A DNA stretch of 64,000 nucleotides from Tomitella biformata AHU 1821 (lineage in GTDB: Bacteria; Actinomycetota; Actinomycetes; Mycobacteriales; Mycobacteriaceae): NCBI RefSeq assembly GCF_000524475.1, contig NZ_BAVQ01000071.1:62001-126000 (forward strand), read 5' to 3'. The notes under the pieces are model-generated. The model did not search any database. It had not been told where the DNA came from and saw nothing but the letters and a program-made list of their open reading frames with translations. Shown here one piece after another: positions 56,583-64,000 of this stretch. The position numbers and the translations under genes are program-made. Positions within the stretch are counted from its first letter, which is position 1. Each line of letters starts with the position of its first letter.

Positions 56583-56901
56583 TTCGAGGCGGAATCCATT
56601 TCTTCAGGGTCGATTCCGTCGCACACACGTCACTCCGCGCGGAGATCAGCGCCTTACCCTACCCGTTACCCGCACCGGGCACGAGCCGATATTCTGCGAA
56701 AACCCCAGGCCCGACGGCCGAAAGCACGCGGACCTGCGCCAACACCGCTGCTAGCGGCCGGGTGGAATTCGGCACAGTCTGACCGTATTGCACAAATGAT
56801 CGGAATACACAAAGGTGGTGAGCGGACAAACTATCGCTTATGAGGGCGGCTTGGTCAAGACCGCACGGTCTGGATGAGCCGTTCACAATGGAAGGATGAC
56901 C
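56583..56901. other. 319-bp divergent promoter region (acyltransferase and sodA)
   Basis: No gene is supported. It serves as the upstream region for both flanking genes. Near the acyltransferase start, CGGAATC (56590-56596) and GATTCCG (56612-56618) form an inverted repeat. Before sodA, AGACCG-CA-CGGTCT (56858-56871) is a perfect inverted repeat about 30 bases upstream of the start. GGAAGG (56890-56895) is the sodA RBS. Confidence 0.6.
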
Positions 56902-57531
56902 GTGGCTGATTACACGCTTCCGGAACTGCCCTACGCGTACGACGCGCTGGCACCCCACATCTCGGCGGAGATCATGGAGCTGCACCACAGCAAGCACCAT
57001 GCCGCCTACGTCGCCGGTGCCAACGCCGCCCTGGCCGCAATGGCCGAGGCCCGCGAGGACGGCACCATCGGCACGAAGGCCCTCGTGCTCTCGCGCAACC
57101 TCTCGTTCCACCTGGGTGGCCACACCAACCACTCCATCTTCTGGAACAACATGTCCCCGGACGGCGGCGACAAGCCCGAGGGCGAGCTGCTCGCGGCGAT
57201 CACCGACACGTTCGGCTCGTTCGACAAGTTCCAGGCGCACTTCACCGGCACCGCGATGACCATCCAGGGCTCCGGCTGGGCCGTTCTCGCCTGGGACCAG
57301 ATCGGCCAGCAGCTGATCATCGAGCAGATGGAAGACCAGAGCAACGGCATCTCCGTCGGCATCATCCCCATCGTGATGCTGGACATGTGGGAGCACGCCT
57401 TCTACCTGCAGTACAAGAACGTCAAGGGCGATTACGTCAAGAACTGGTGGAACATCGTCAACTGGGCCGACGCGTCCGCACGCTTCGAGCGCGCGCGCAC
57501 CCAGACCGCCGGGCTCATCCTCCCCGCGTAG
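56902..57531 (+). CDS. sodA: Superoxide dismutase (Fe/Mn)
   Basis: Converts superoxide to hydrogen peroxide and oxygen. With the GTG at 56902 it has 209 residues and begins M-ADYTLPELPY, as M. tuberculosis SodA begins MAEYTLPDL. The ATG at 56896 directly touches GGAAGG with no spacing, while the GTG has six bases, so the GTG is the better start. Metal ligands are His28 (ELHHSKHH), His77 (HTNHSIFW), Asp161 and His165 (LDMWEHAF). There is no signal peptide. Fe versus Mn cannot be told safely. Confidence 0.95.
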   Translation: MADYTLPELPYAYDALAPHISAEIMELHHSKHHAAYVAGANAALAAMAEAREDGTIGTKALVLSRNLSFHLGGHTNHSIFWNNMSPDGGDKPEGELLAAITDTFGSFDKFQAHFTGTAMTIQGSGWAVLAWDQIGQQLIIEQMEDQSNGISVGIIPIVMLDMWEHAFYLQYKNVKGDYVKNWWNIVNWADASARFERARTQTAGLILPA

Positions 57532-57552
57532 TACGCAGCCAGGAAACACCGA

Positions 57553-57585
57553 CGCCGTCCCCGCCAGCATTCTGGCCGGGGCGGC
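57553..57585 (+). terminator. GC-rich hairpin after sodA
   Basis: CGCCGTCCCCGCCAG (57553 on) pairs imperfectly with CTGGCCGGGGCGGCG; loop of about five bases, no U tract. It lies 22 bases after the sodA stop and before a new promoter. Confidence 0.5.
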
Positions 57586-57592
57586 GTTCGCC

Positions 57593-57598
57593 TATCCT
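57593..57598 (+). promoter_or_regulatory. -10 element for a leaderless small membrane protein
   Basis: TATCCT, seven bases (GGCCACC), then ATG 57606. Confidence 0.5.
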
Positions 57599-57605
57599 GG
57601 CCACC

Positions 57606-57770
57606 ATGACTGAGCACATCGAATGGCCCGCCGGCGAAGAGCCCGCCGAGGAGACCTCCGCGGACCAGGCCGCACGCGATCGCGCCCAAGCCCGCACCCG
57701 CGTCGTCGCGGCCGTCTCGTTGGTCGCGATCGTCCTCGTGGCCGCGCCCATCCTGGTCTGGATCCTGTAA
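57606..57770 (+). CDS. 54-residue membrane-anchored small protein
   Basis: A short protein with an acidic N-terminal half (MTEHIEWPAGEEPAEETSAD), a basic patch (RDRAQARTR) and a single C-terminal membrane helix (VVAAVSLVAIVLVAAPILVWIL). It looks like a tail-anchored membrane protein with the N-terminus in the cytoplasm. No RBS; TATCCT seven bases upstream suggests a leaderless message. It is 22 bases before the pirin gene. Function unknown. Confidence 0.6.
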   Translation: MTEHIEWPAGEEPAEETSADQAARDRAQARTRVVAAVSLVAIVLVAAPILVWIL

Positions 57771-57792
57771 CCGCCCGGGCAGGAGGTATCCC

Positions 57793-58524
57793 ATGACCGT
57801 GCACGTCATCCGCTCCGAGGACCGGTCCCGCTGGCGGGTCGATTGGCTCGACTCGCGACAGTCCTTCCCGGTCACCGGCAACTTCGACCTCGCCGCGCAT
57901 GCGCACGGGCTGTTGATGGTGCACAACCAGGACACCGTCGGGCCCGGCGAGGGCTTCGACACCCACCGGCACCGCGACGTCGAGATCATCACCTGGGTGC
58001 TCGAAGGCTCCGTCCTCCACCAGGATTCCGCCGGCAACTCCGGCCTCATCTACCCCGGCCTGGCGCAGCGGATGAGCGCGGGCACCGGCATCCTGCACTC
58101 GGAGAAGAACGGCTCCACCAGCTATTCCGGCGACCGCGTCGAGGTGGTGCAGATGTGGATCCCGCCCGATACCGCTGGCATCACGCCCAACTACCAGGAG
58201 CTCGATGTCGCGGCCGCCCTCTCGACCGGCGAGCTGGTCCCCGTCGCGTCGGGCATGCGCCGGCACCTGCCCGACGCGGCCATCGGGATCCGGAACCGCT
58301 TCGCGACGCTGCACGCGGCCCGCCTCGCACCCGGCCAGAAGGTCACGGTGCCCGACGCGCCATTCGGCCATGTCTTCCTCGCCCGCGGGACGGCCACAAT
58401 GGAGGGCGCCGGGCCGCTCGAGGCGGGGGACGCCGTCCGGCTCACCGCCGACGGCGGCCAGCGGCTCACCGCCCTAGAGCCCGCGGAGGTGCTGATCTGG
58501 GAGATGCACGCGGAGTTCGAGTAG
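57793..58524 (+). CDS. Pirin-family protein
   Basis: A 243-residue double cupin. The N-terminal metal site is complete: His58, His60 (FDTHRHRDVE), His102 and Glu104 (ILHSEKN). The bacterial members act as quercetin 2,3-dioxygenases or regulators. AGGAGG precedes the ATG, a strong RBS. It is a single gene with its own downstream Fic operator region. Function in this organism is open. Confidence 0.9.
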   Translation: MTVHVIRSEDRSRWRVDWLDSRQSFPVTGNFDLAAHAHGLLMVHNQDTVGPGEGFDTHRHRDVEIITWVLEGSVLHQDSAGNSGLIYPGLAQRMSAGTGILHSEKNGSTSYSGDRVEVVQMWIPPDTAGITPNYQELDVAAALSTGELVPVASGMRRHLPDAAIGIRNRFATLHAARLAPGQKVTVPDAPFGHVFLARGTATMEGAGPLEAGDAVRLTADGGQRLTALEPAEVLIWEMHAEFE

Positions 58525-58530
58525 GACGCG

Positions 58531-58608
58531 CAACCCTTAATAGACCACCTCGCCATTAAGGGTTGATACCCTAAACCTTGATGAGCGCATCGAGTACTAA
58601 GGGTTAAG
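58531..58608 (+). promoter_or_regulatory. Operator array of the fic gene
   Basis: Related elements: CAACCCTTAAT (58531-58541) and its exact complement ATTAAGGGTTG (58555-58565), then ACCCTAA (58568-58574), then CTAAGGGTTAAG (58597-58608). The last one includes the probable RBS (AAGGG) just before ATG 58610. Such spacing suggests self-binding by the Fic protein. Confidence 0.7.
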
Positions 58609-58609
58609 C

Positions 58610-59902
58610 ATGGCGGAACTGTTAGAGGCGTACTGGGAGCCCGACCTGTCCTCCGGACTCGTCGCCAAGCATCGCCGCGGCGGCCGCTACCGCACCTACA
58701 TCCCCGACTCAATCGTGGACCGCCCGCTGACCGTCCCCCCGGTCCTCTCGCAACAGGCAGCACAGGCCGAACGCGCAATCCGCAACCTCAGCTCCGGCCC
58801 CGGAGCCTCAGGACTCGCGACGATCAGCCGCTTCCTGCTGCGTTCCGAGGCCATCGCCAGTTCGATGATCGAGGGCATCGCGCCCTCACCGCAGCAGGTG
58901 GCATTGGCCGAACTCTCTCAGGACGAGACCATCCTCGGGTTCAGCGACCAGGCACGGCTGGTGGCCAACAACATCACCATCCTGCGCCGAGCCTCGCAAG
59001 AACTCGTGGATGCCGACGCTGTCACTCCGGAGGACATCGTCGAGTTGCACGCGGCGCTACTACCGGACGAACGCCACCACGGGCTGCGGCAGGTGCAGAA
59101 CTGGATCGGCGGTTCCAACTGGAATCCGCTGGAGGCCGAATTCGTGCCACCGCCCGCCGATCTCGTCCCCCCACTGGTGGCCGATCTCGCCTCCTACCTC
59201 AATGGCTCAACGCACGGGGCCCTGCTCCAGGCGGGCATTATGCATGCCCAGTTCGAGACCATTCATCCATTCACCGATGGCAACGGCCGGGTCGGCCGCG
59301 CACTCATCCACACCGTGTTAGCCCGCCGGGGCCTCGCCCCAGGCGCGATTCTGCCGGTCAGCCTCGTCCTGTCGACGCTCAGCGAGCGGTACGTCGACGG
59401 GCTCACCGAGTACCGCTACGTCGGCGACCCCCTCGCAACCACCTCGACTCGCGGCGTCAACGCCTGGCTCGCCACCTTCATCGACGCCACCGCCATCGCC
59501 GCGGAGCAAGCCGCGAAATTGGCCGCAGACATCGCCGAGTTGCACGATTCGTGGGACACGAGGCTCGGCATGCACCGCATCAGCCAGGGACTGAGGGAGG
59601 AGCCCCGAGCGGGGTCCGCGGTGTCCAAGATCCTGCGGATCCTGCCCGAGGCCCCCGTGATGACGACCAGCACGGCTCAGCGGATGCTGAAAATCTCCTT
59701 CCCGCCGGCTCGTGCTGCGCTTGAGGAGTTGGCGGACGCCGGAATTTTGTCCAGGAGGAGCGTCGACCGAGGAACCACCGGCTACCTGGCCCGGGACGTA
59801 TTGAACCTGATCGGCCTCGCTGAACGACGGCTCGCGAGCACGCGGTTCGACACCAGGCTCTCGGCCCCCGGACCCCAAGCCCCGGCTCGCCCCTCCGACT
59901 GA
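58610..59902 (+). CDS. Fic-domain protein with C-terminal winged helix
   Basis: A 430-residue adenylyl- or nucleotidyl-transferase. The inhibitory helix motif SxxxEG is at Ser84-Glu88-Gly89 in the N-terminal part (class II arrangement), and the Fic active site is HPFTDGNGRVGR (219-230) complete. The C-terminal part (about 335-400) is a winged helix: TTSTAQRMLKISFPPARAALEELADAGILSRRSVDRGTTGYLA. The repeats ahead of the gene suggest autorepression through this domain. The target of AMPylation is unknown. It could function as a single-gene toxin-like switch. Confidence 0.92.
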   Translation: MAELLEAYWEPDLSSGLVAKHRRGGRYRTYIPDSIVDRPLTVPPVLSQQAAQAERAIRNLSSGPGASGLATISRFLLRSEAIASSMIEGIAPSPQQVALAELSQDETILGFSDQARLVANNITILRRASQELVDADAVTPEDIVELHAALLPDERHHGLRQVQNWIGGSNWNPLEAEFVPPPADLVPPLVADLASYLNGSTHGALLQAGIMHAQFETIHPFTDGNGRVGRALIHTVLARRGLAPGAILPVSLVLSTLSERYVDGLTEYRYVGDPLATTSTRGVNAWLATFIDATAIAAEQAAKLAADIAELHDSWDTRLGMHRISQGLREEPRAGSAVSKILRILPEAPVMTTSTAQRMLKISFPPARAALEELADAGILSRRSVDRGTTGYLARDVLNLIGLAERRLASTRFDTRLSAPGPQAPARPSD

Positions 59903-60019
59903 ACCAAATCCCCACGGTGGCGGCCCTATTCCTGAGAGAATTGGGAGTACTGCGCTCGGAGCCCAGACACCCTGGCCGCCTCAGTCCTCTCACGCGGCCG
60001 CTACGACAGGAGAGCCATC

Positions 60020-60787
60020 GTGGAAATCGCAGGATCTGCCGCCCTCGTCACCGGAGGCGCGTCCGGCCTCGGCGCCGCAACCGCCAAGCTTCTCGCGGAC
60101 AAGGGTGCCACCGTCTTTGGCATCGACCTCCAGACCTCGATCGACCGGGCGGGCGGCCAGGGCCCCGCCGGCGTCACGCTCATCCCCGCCGATGTGACCA
60201 GCGCCGAGGAGGTGCAATCGGCCGTCGACCAGGTGGTCGCCTCGGGCGCCCCGCTGCGGATCGTCGTCAACTGCGCGGGTGTCGGCTGGGCCGGGCGCAT
60301 CCTCTCCAAGCACGGCCCCCATGATCTAGAGCTGTTCCGCACAGTCATCACCGTCAACCTGCTGGGCACGTTCAACGTGATGCGCTTGGCCGCCGACGCG
60401 ATCGCCAAGACCGACACCTCCGACGAGTCCGGCCAGCGCGGCGTGGTCATCAACACCGCGTCGGTGGCCGCGTTCGAGGGCCAGATCGGCCAGATTGCCT
60501 ATTCCGCGTCCAAAGGCGGGGTGCACGGCATGACCGTGCCCGCCGCGCGGGACCTCGGCCAGTTCGGGATCCGCGTTAATACGATCGCCCCCGGGATCGT
60601 CGACACTCCCATGCTCGCAGGTGTCACCGACGAGTTCCGGGAGAGCCTCTCGGCGGGGGTGCCGTTCCCGCGGCGCCTCGCCCGACCCGACGAGTATGCG
60701 CAGCTCGTGGGGATGATCATCGAGCATGACTACCTCAACGGCGAGACCATCCGGATGGACGGCGCGCTACGGATGGCCCCAAGATAG
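60020..60787 (+). CDS. Short-chain dehydrogenase (3-hydroxyacyl-CoA dehydrogenase type 2-like)
   Basis: A 255-residue SDR: TGGASGLGAATAKLL for NAD, NCAG, active-site Ser in INTASVAAFEGQIGQIAYSASKGG with Tyr/Lys. The GQIGQIAYSASKGGVHGMTVPAARDLGQFGIRVNTIAPGIVDTPML stretch is typical of 17-beta-HSD10/3-hydroxyacyl-CoA dehydrogenases. It should act in beta-oxidation or steroid metabolism. GTG start with GGAGAG seven bases upstream. It ends at a terminator palindrome. Confidence 0.9.
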   Translation: MEIAGSAALVTGGASGLGAATAKLLADKGATVFGIDLQTSIDRAGGQGPAGVTLIPADVTSAEEVQSAVDQVVASGAPLRIVVNCAGVGWAGRILSKHGPHDLELFRTVITVNLLGTFNVMRLAADAIAKTDTSDESGQRGVVINTASVAAFEGQIGQIAYSASKGGVHGMTVPAARDLGQFGIRVNTIAPGIVDTPMLAGVTDEFRESLSAGVPFPRRLARPDEYAQLVGMIIEHDYLNGETIRMDGALRMAPR

Positions 60788-60823
60788 CGAGGGCCCCGGC
60801 CTCCAGAACCCCAACAAGCAGTG

Positions 60824-60853
60824 TGGCCCGTCCTTTAATTAAAGGACGGGCCA
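60824..60853. terminator. Perfect 30-bp palindrome after the SDR gene
   Basis: TGGCCCGTCCTTTAA is followed directly by its exact reverse complement. It forms an 11-14 bp stem with a short TTAATTAA loop and is followed by an A/T-rich stretch. It lies 36 bases after the stop at 60787. It could terminate in both directions. Confidence 0.8.
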
Positions 60854-60951
60854 AACTATTTATCAGGCAATCCCACCATTATACACGAAGAGCGAAACAT
60901 TCGTATTTATGCTAAACATGTGGAGTTGCCAATTGTAAAAGGAGATACCCG

Positions 60952-62427
60952 TTGACGCCAAAGATCGCGATTTTAGGAGCAGGTCCCAGTGGTCTCGCAC
61001 AGCTGCGAGCCTTCGAGTCGGCTCGGCAAGCCGGACTGGGGCCAATTCCGGAAATCGTCTGCTACGAGAAGCAGGCAGATCTCGGTGGAATGTGGAATTA
61101 CACCTGGCGCACCGGTATCGATGAGAACGGCGAGCCCGTCCACGGCAGCATGTACCGGTACCTGTGGTCGAACGGCCCCAAGGAGTGCCTCGAGTTCGCG
61201 GACTACTCCTTCGAAGAGCACTTCGGCCAGCCGATCCCCTCGTACCCGCCCCGCGCGGTATTGCAGGACTACATCATGGGCCGCGTCGAGAAGAGCCACG
61301 CCCGCAAGCACATCAAGTTCAACCACGCTGTCCACCAGGTCGAGTACTCGGAGCAGACCGAGAAGTTCACCGTCACGGTCATGAACCACACCGCGGACCG
61401 GGTCGAGACCGACGAGTTCGACCACGTCATCGTCGCCACCGGCCACTTCTCCACCCCCAACGTGCCGCACTTCAAGGGGATCGACCACTTCCCCGGCCGC
61501 GTCCTGCACGCCCACGACTTCCGCGACGCCCGCGAGTTCACCGACAAGCGCGTCCTCCTCGTCGGCAGCTCGTACTCCGCCGAGGACATCGGCAGCCAGT
61601 GCTATAAGTACGGTGCCGCCCGCGTGCTGATCAGCTACCGCTCCGGGCCCACCGGCTACACCTGGCCGGACCGCTTCAACGAGGTCCCGCTGCTGCAGCG
61701 CCTCGAGGGCAATACCGCGCACTTCGCCGACGGCACCAGCGAGGACGTCGACGCGATCGTGCTGTGCACCGGCTATAAGCACTACTTCCCGTTCCTGCCG
61801 GACGAGCTCCGGCTGCGCACCAGCAACCGCCTGTACCCGCGCGGGATGTACAAGGGCATCGTCTCCGAGCACAACCCCAAGCTCATGTTCCTGGGGATGC
61901 AAGACCAGTACTTCACGTTCAACATGTTCGACGCGCAGGCCTGGTACGCCCGTGACGTCATCATGGGCGCCATCACTCTGCCCGACGCGGACGCGCAGGC
62001 CGCCGACATCAACCACTGGTCCGAGCGCGAGATCGCACTGGCCAGCACCGACGATGAGATCGAGTTCCAGGCCGCGTACATCCGCGACCTCGTCGACGCG
62101 ACGGACTACCCCGAGTTCCACGTGGAGGCGCAGGGCGAGCTGTTCAAGGAATGGCTGATCGACAAGCGCGACGACATCATGGGCTACCGCAACCGCAGCT
62201 ACCGCTCTACGCTGACCGGCTCCATCGCCCCGCCGCTGCACGAGGACTGGCTCAGCATCCTGGACGACAGCGCCGAGTACTTCCTGGCCAACAACCTGCC
62301 GCGTTCACGCAAGCAGGACAAGCGCCTGCTCTCGCGCGGCGCCAAGCTGGCCGTGAATGCCGTGGTCCCGCCCGTGCGCGGCCGCGTCGCCGCCACCGCG
62401 GAGAGGCCCCCGCGCGCGGCCCGCTAG
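60952..62427 (+). CDS. Flavin-containing monooxygenase, trimethylamine-monooxygenase (Tmm)-like
   Basis: A 491-residue FAD/NADPH monooxygenase. GAGPSG (9-14) binds FAD, GSSYSA (205-210) binds NADPH, and [11 protein letters not shown] (180-190) is the FMO fingerprint. Several stretches recall bacterial Tmm: [75 protein letters not shown] and [17 protein letters not shown]. It would oxidise trimethylamine or similar amines to N-oxides. TTG start with AGGAG seven to eight bases upstream. It is flanked by terminators and by an A/T-rich leader, so it forms its own unit. Confidence 0.88.
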   Translation: MTPKIAILGAGPSGLAQLRAFESARQAGLGPIPEIVCYEKQADLGGMWNYTWRTGIDENGEPVHGSMYRYLWSNGPKECLEFADYSFEEHFGQPIPSYPPRAVLQDYIMGRVEKSHARKHIKFNHAVHQVEYSEQTEKFTVTVMNHTADRVETDEFDHVIVATGHFSTPNVPHFKGIDHFPGRVLHAHDFRDAREFTDKRVLLVGSSYSAEDIGSQCYKYGAARVLISYRSGPTGYTWPDRFNEVPLLQRLEGNTAHFADGTSEDVDAIVLCTGYKHYFPFLPDELRLRTSNRLYPRGMYKGIVSEHNPKLMFLGMQDQYFTFNMFDAQAWYARDVIMGAITLPDADAQAADINHWSEREIALASTDDEIEFQAAYIRDLVDATDYPEFHVEAQGELFKEWLIDKRDDIMGYRNRSYRSTLTGSIAPPLHEDWLSILDDSAEYFLANNLPRSRKQDKRLLSRGAKLAVNAVVPPVRGRVAATAERPPRAAR

Positions 62428-62442
62428 TTTCACATTAAATCA

Positions 62443-62482
62443 ATGCCCTGCCCCGGCCGCGATGGCCGGGGCAGGGCATTTT
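62443..62482 (+). terminator. Strong intrinsic terminator of the FMO gene
   Basis: A perfect 16-bp stem (ATGCCCTGCCCCGGCC at 62443-62458 with 62464-62479), 5-nt loop, then TTTT. It begins 16 bases after the stop. Confidence 0.92.
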
Positions 62483-62576
62483 CTATAGCACCGCCGGAAC
62501 TGCCAAAGCTGCTGTACCCTCTGTCACAGCGAAGCAGCAGGGCCGTCAGGGGGACGGCCGCATCCGGGGGGAAGCT

Positions 62577-62786
62577 ATGGCGGGGCCTGACCATTCATTT
62601 GCGCACGACATCGACCTGGAAGCGCCCACCTGGCAGATCCCCGCGACCGCCATATATCCGTCATGGTTGGCCATCCGAATCCACTGCCGCAGGCTCCTGA
62701 CCTGCGCGCACTCGAGGAATCGCCCCCCAGCGCGCCGAGCTGCCCTCCCCAAATACTTTTCGACAGTTAAAGCCTTGGAGAATTGA
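62577..62786 (+). CDS. 69-residue hypothetical protein, possibly a broken secretion-associated gene
   Basis: A short frame with GGGGGAAGCT before the ATG. It reads MAGPDHSFAHDIDLEAPTWQIPATAIYPSWL, then a basic Arg/Cys-rich part ending in PKYFSTVKALEN. Its stop is one base before the next ATG, so it would be translated with the large secretion-type gene. I do not recognise the family. The second half looks unlike a natural protein, so it may be a frame-shifted remnant or a leader. Low confidence. Confidence 0.35.
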   Translation: MAGPDHSFAHDIDLEAPTWQIPATAIYPSWLAIRIHCRRLLTCAHSRNRPPARRAALPKYFSTVKALEN

Positions 62787-62787
62787 C

Positions 62788-64000
62788 ATGAGCGGACCAA
62801 TCGACAGCCAGTCCCTCCTCACGCCCTTGGGAAACTGGGGAGAAATAGATCCCCTCCCAGACGCATTAGGCGTAGCACCCACCATTTCCGGGCTCCCCCA
62901 TAACGGCTTTATCGTGACCGATGTGGAAAACTTCGAGGCAATGGCGGACACAGAGATGAAGGCTCGCGTCACGTCCTTCACCCCCGCCATGGCCAGCGAA
63001 TTCTCTATCGCATGGCAGCAATTCAGCAAATCCATTTGCACTGCCACTGAGGCCTTGCACGCTGACATTAATTCAGCCGATAACAGCGAATTTGAAGGGC
63101 AGCTTCCGGACAAAGTTCGCGATAAAAGCAAGTCCTTCATCGACAACTCCGATAAGTTCTCGACTCTAACTTCGACCCCATCCGGAAAGCTCGACGGATT
63201 TGGCATCACACTGACCGAAGTGCAGGGCACCTTCGCTTTCCTATCGTCACTCGATAGCGGGGTGTTCCGCAAGACCATTTTCGACCGTGACTTCTCAAAG
63301 CCAAATCCCCAAGCGATCGCCCTGATGGAGACGAAGTACTCCCCAGCCGTCCTCGACGCCGGCAAAGGCCTGCCGACATTGCCGGGTCCGATCACCTTCG
63401 AGCCAAGCAGAGGTGCTGGCGGCGGACCAGGATCCGCGGCCGGGGGCGGCGGGTACCCCTCCGGGACTGACGCGGGCTCCCCGCAGGGCCTGGCGACAGG
63501 CTCCGACGCCGGGACGTCGGACGGTGCCGCCACTGGCGGCGCAGACGGTGACCAACTTGCCGATCCCGCCAACCCAGATGCCGACGGCGGCACCGATCCG
63601 GCAGGCGGCGGCCCCGTGGACGGACGGTCCGCGAATGATGCCGCGATCAGTCAGGCCGGACTCTCGCCCAGCACCGACGGCGCACAGACTGCGGGCGCTA
63701 GCGGCCAGTCCGGCCGCGGCGGGGCCGTCGGCGGGCCTGGCGGCACAGGGGCCGGCGCGGTCCCGATGGCCGGCCCGATGGGCGGCGGGTCTACCGGCGG
63801 GTCCACCGGCCGATCTGCTGCTGGGTCGTCGGGCGGGCGTGGGATCAGCGGGGGCGGCGGCATCGGTGGCAGGTCCTCGGGTAGTCCCGCGCTCGGATCC
63901 CTCGGCGGCAGTCCAGCGGCGCCGGGCAAAGGCGGACTGCCCCGCGGCGCCGGTATGGGCGCCGCCGGGGAAGGCGGCACGAACAACACGATGGCCGGGC
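62788..64000 (+). CDS. Probable type VII secretion substrate with Gly/Ser/Ala-rich tail (cut by window end)
   Basis: At least 404 residues, open to the window end. The N-terminal 190 residues look helical, with a WxxF element (AWQQFSKSICTATEALHADINSA) and a second region ending PNPQAIALMETKYSPAVLDAGKGLPTLPGP, a pattern I know from WXG100/PPE-like ESX substrates of mycolata. From about residue 210 on it is Gly, Ser, Ala, Asp and Pro only, with many GG pairs. GGAG seven bases before ATG 62788 is the RBS. The first part is lower in G+C than neighbouring genes. The T7SS call is an inference; no secretion genes are visible in the window. Confidence 0.65.
   Translation, partial: MSGPIDSQSLLTPLGNWGEIDPLPDALGVAPTISGLPHNGFIVTDVENFEAMADTEMKARVTSFTPAMASEFSIAWQQFSKSICTATEALHADINSADNSEFEGQLPDKVRDKSKSFIDNSDKFSTLTSTPSGKLDGFGITLTEVQGTFAFLSSLDSGVFRKTIFDRDFSKPNPQAIALMETKYSPAVLDAGKGLPTLPGPITFEPSRGAGGGPGSAAGGGGYPSGTDAGSPQGLATGSDAGTSDGAATGGADGDQLADPANPDADGGTDPAGGGPVDGRSANDAAISQAGLSPSTDGAQTAGASGQSGRGGAVGGPGGTGAGAVPMAGPMGGGSTGGSTGRSAAGSSGGRGISGGGGIGGRSSGSPALGSLGGSPAAPGKGGLPRGAGMGAAGEGGTNNTMAG

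Noticed and set aside
62661-63593. A 310-codon minus-strand frame opposite the secretion-type gene
   Set aside because: The plus strand has RBS, helical N-terminus and continues to the window end; the minus frame is Pro/Ser-rich by reverse complement of Gly/Ala codons.

Overview
The window reads as chromosomal DNA of a high-G+C actinobacterium of the mycolic-acid group (Mycobacteriales/Corynebacteriales). The diagnostic evidence is the mycolyl-arabinogalactan cluster at 1-13787: fadD32, a cutinase-like esterase, two antigen-85-type mycolyltransferases, aftB, ubiA, a PAP2 phosphatase, glfT2 and glf. From memory of Mycobacterium tuberculosis H37Rv, the ancestral backbone is collinear with Rv3801c-Rv3846 (fadD32 ... 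Rv3813c, Rv3814c-16c, Rv3818, serS, Rv3835, Rv3836, Rv3837c, pheA, glpQ1, Rv3843c, sodA). One mycolyltransferase carries C-terminal LGFP repeats, as in Corynebacterium, Rhodococcus or Gordonia relatives. I cannot name the genus from the sequence alone.

Layout. 1-15109 (all minus strand): cell-envelope assembly, with an overlapping operon glf-glfT2-PAP2-ubiA-aftB and a SpoIID/LytB-like wall protein. 15236-18516: HAD phosphatase and acyltransferase pair, divergent from an MBL-Rieske fusion protein. 18697-24615: thioesterase, DMT transporter, serS, a septum-formation protein with a small metallopeptidase, and a phosphoglycerate-mutase-like protein coupled to pheA. 24766-35034: accessory region with an oxidoreductase, a SnoaL-like protein, gadB, an IS4-type transposase-derived ORF that has lost its catalytic residues, an iron-box-controlled DUF2470 protein, a CPBP protein, an LCP ligase and a DUF559/AbiEi-like protein bracketed by two copies of a 57-bp hairpin repeat. 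35165-44921: DUF5926, glpQ, DUF4328, ABM, LLM oxidoreductase, ABC exporter, SRPBCC, rhomboid-like, and acyl-CoA dehydrogenase/TetR with an 18-bp palindrome between them.

45256-51554 is a five-gene minus-strand operon: Baeyer-Villiger-type monooxygenase, PF10118 protein with a complete di-iron signature, PDR-type 2Fe-2S reductase, SDR, and acyl-AMP/CoA ligase. It is driven by a near-consensus promoter (TTGACA-N17-TACGGT) overlapped by a perfect 18-bp palindrome, and divergent from an alpha/beta hydrolase. This is my best candidate for an incompletely described oxidative pathway. 52571-58524 holds stress and metabolic genes (hydrolase-OsmC fusion, msrA, DapA-like aldolase, acyltransferase 3, sodA, pirin). 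58610-62427 holds an autoregulation-type Fic protein, an SDR and a flavoprotein very like trimethylamine monooxygenase, insulated by terminators. The right edge enters a probable type VII secretion substrate with a Gly-rich tail, cut by the window.

Regulatory themes: many genes have TANNNT six to seven bases before ATG/GTG, the signature of leaderless transcripts. Several intergenic regions carry long (57-69 bp) stem-loops. No tRNA, rRNA or CRISPR array was recognised.
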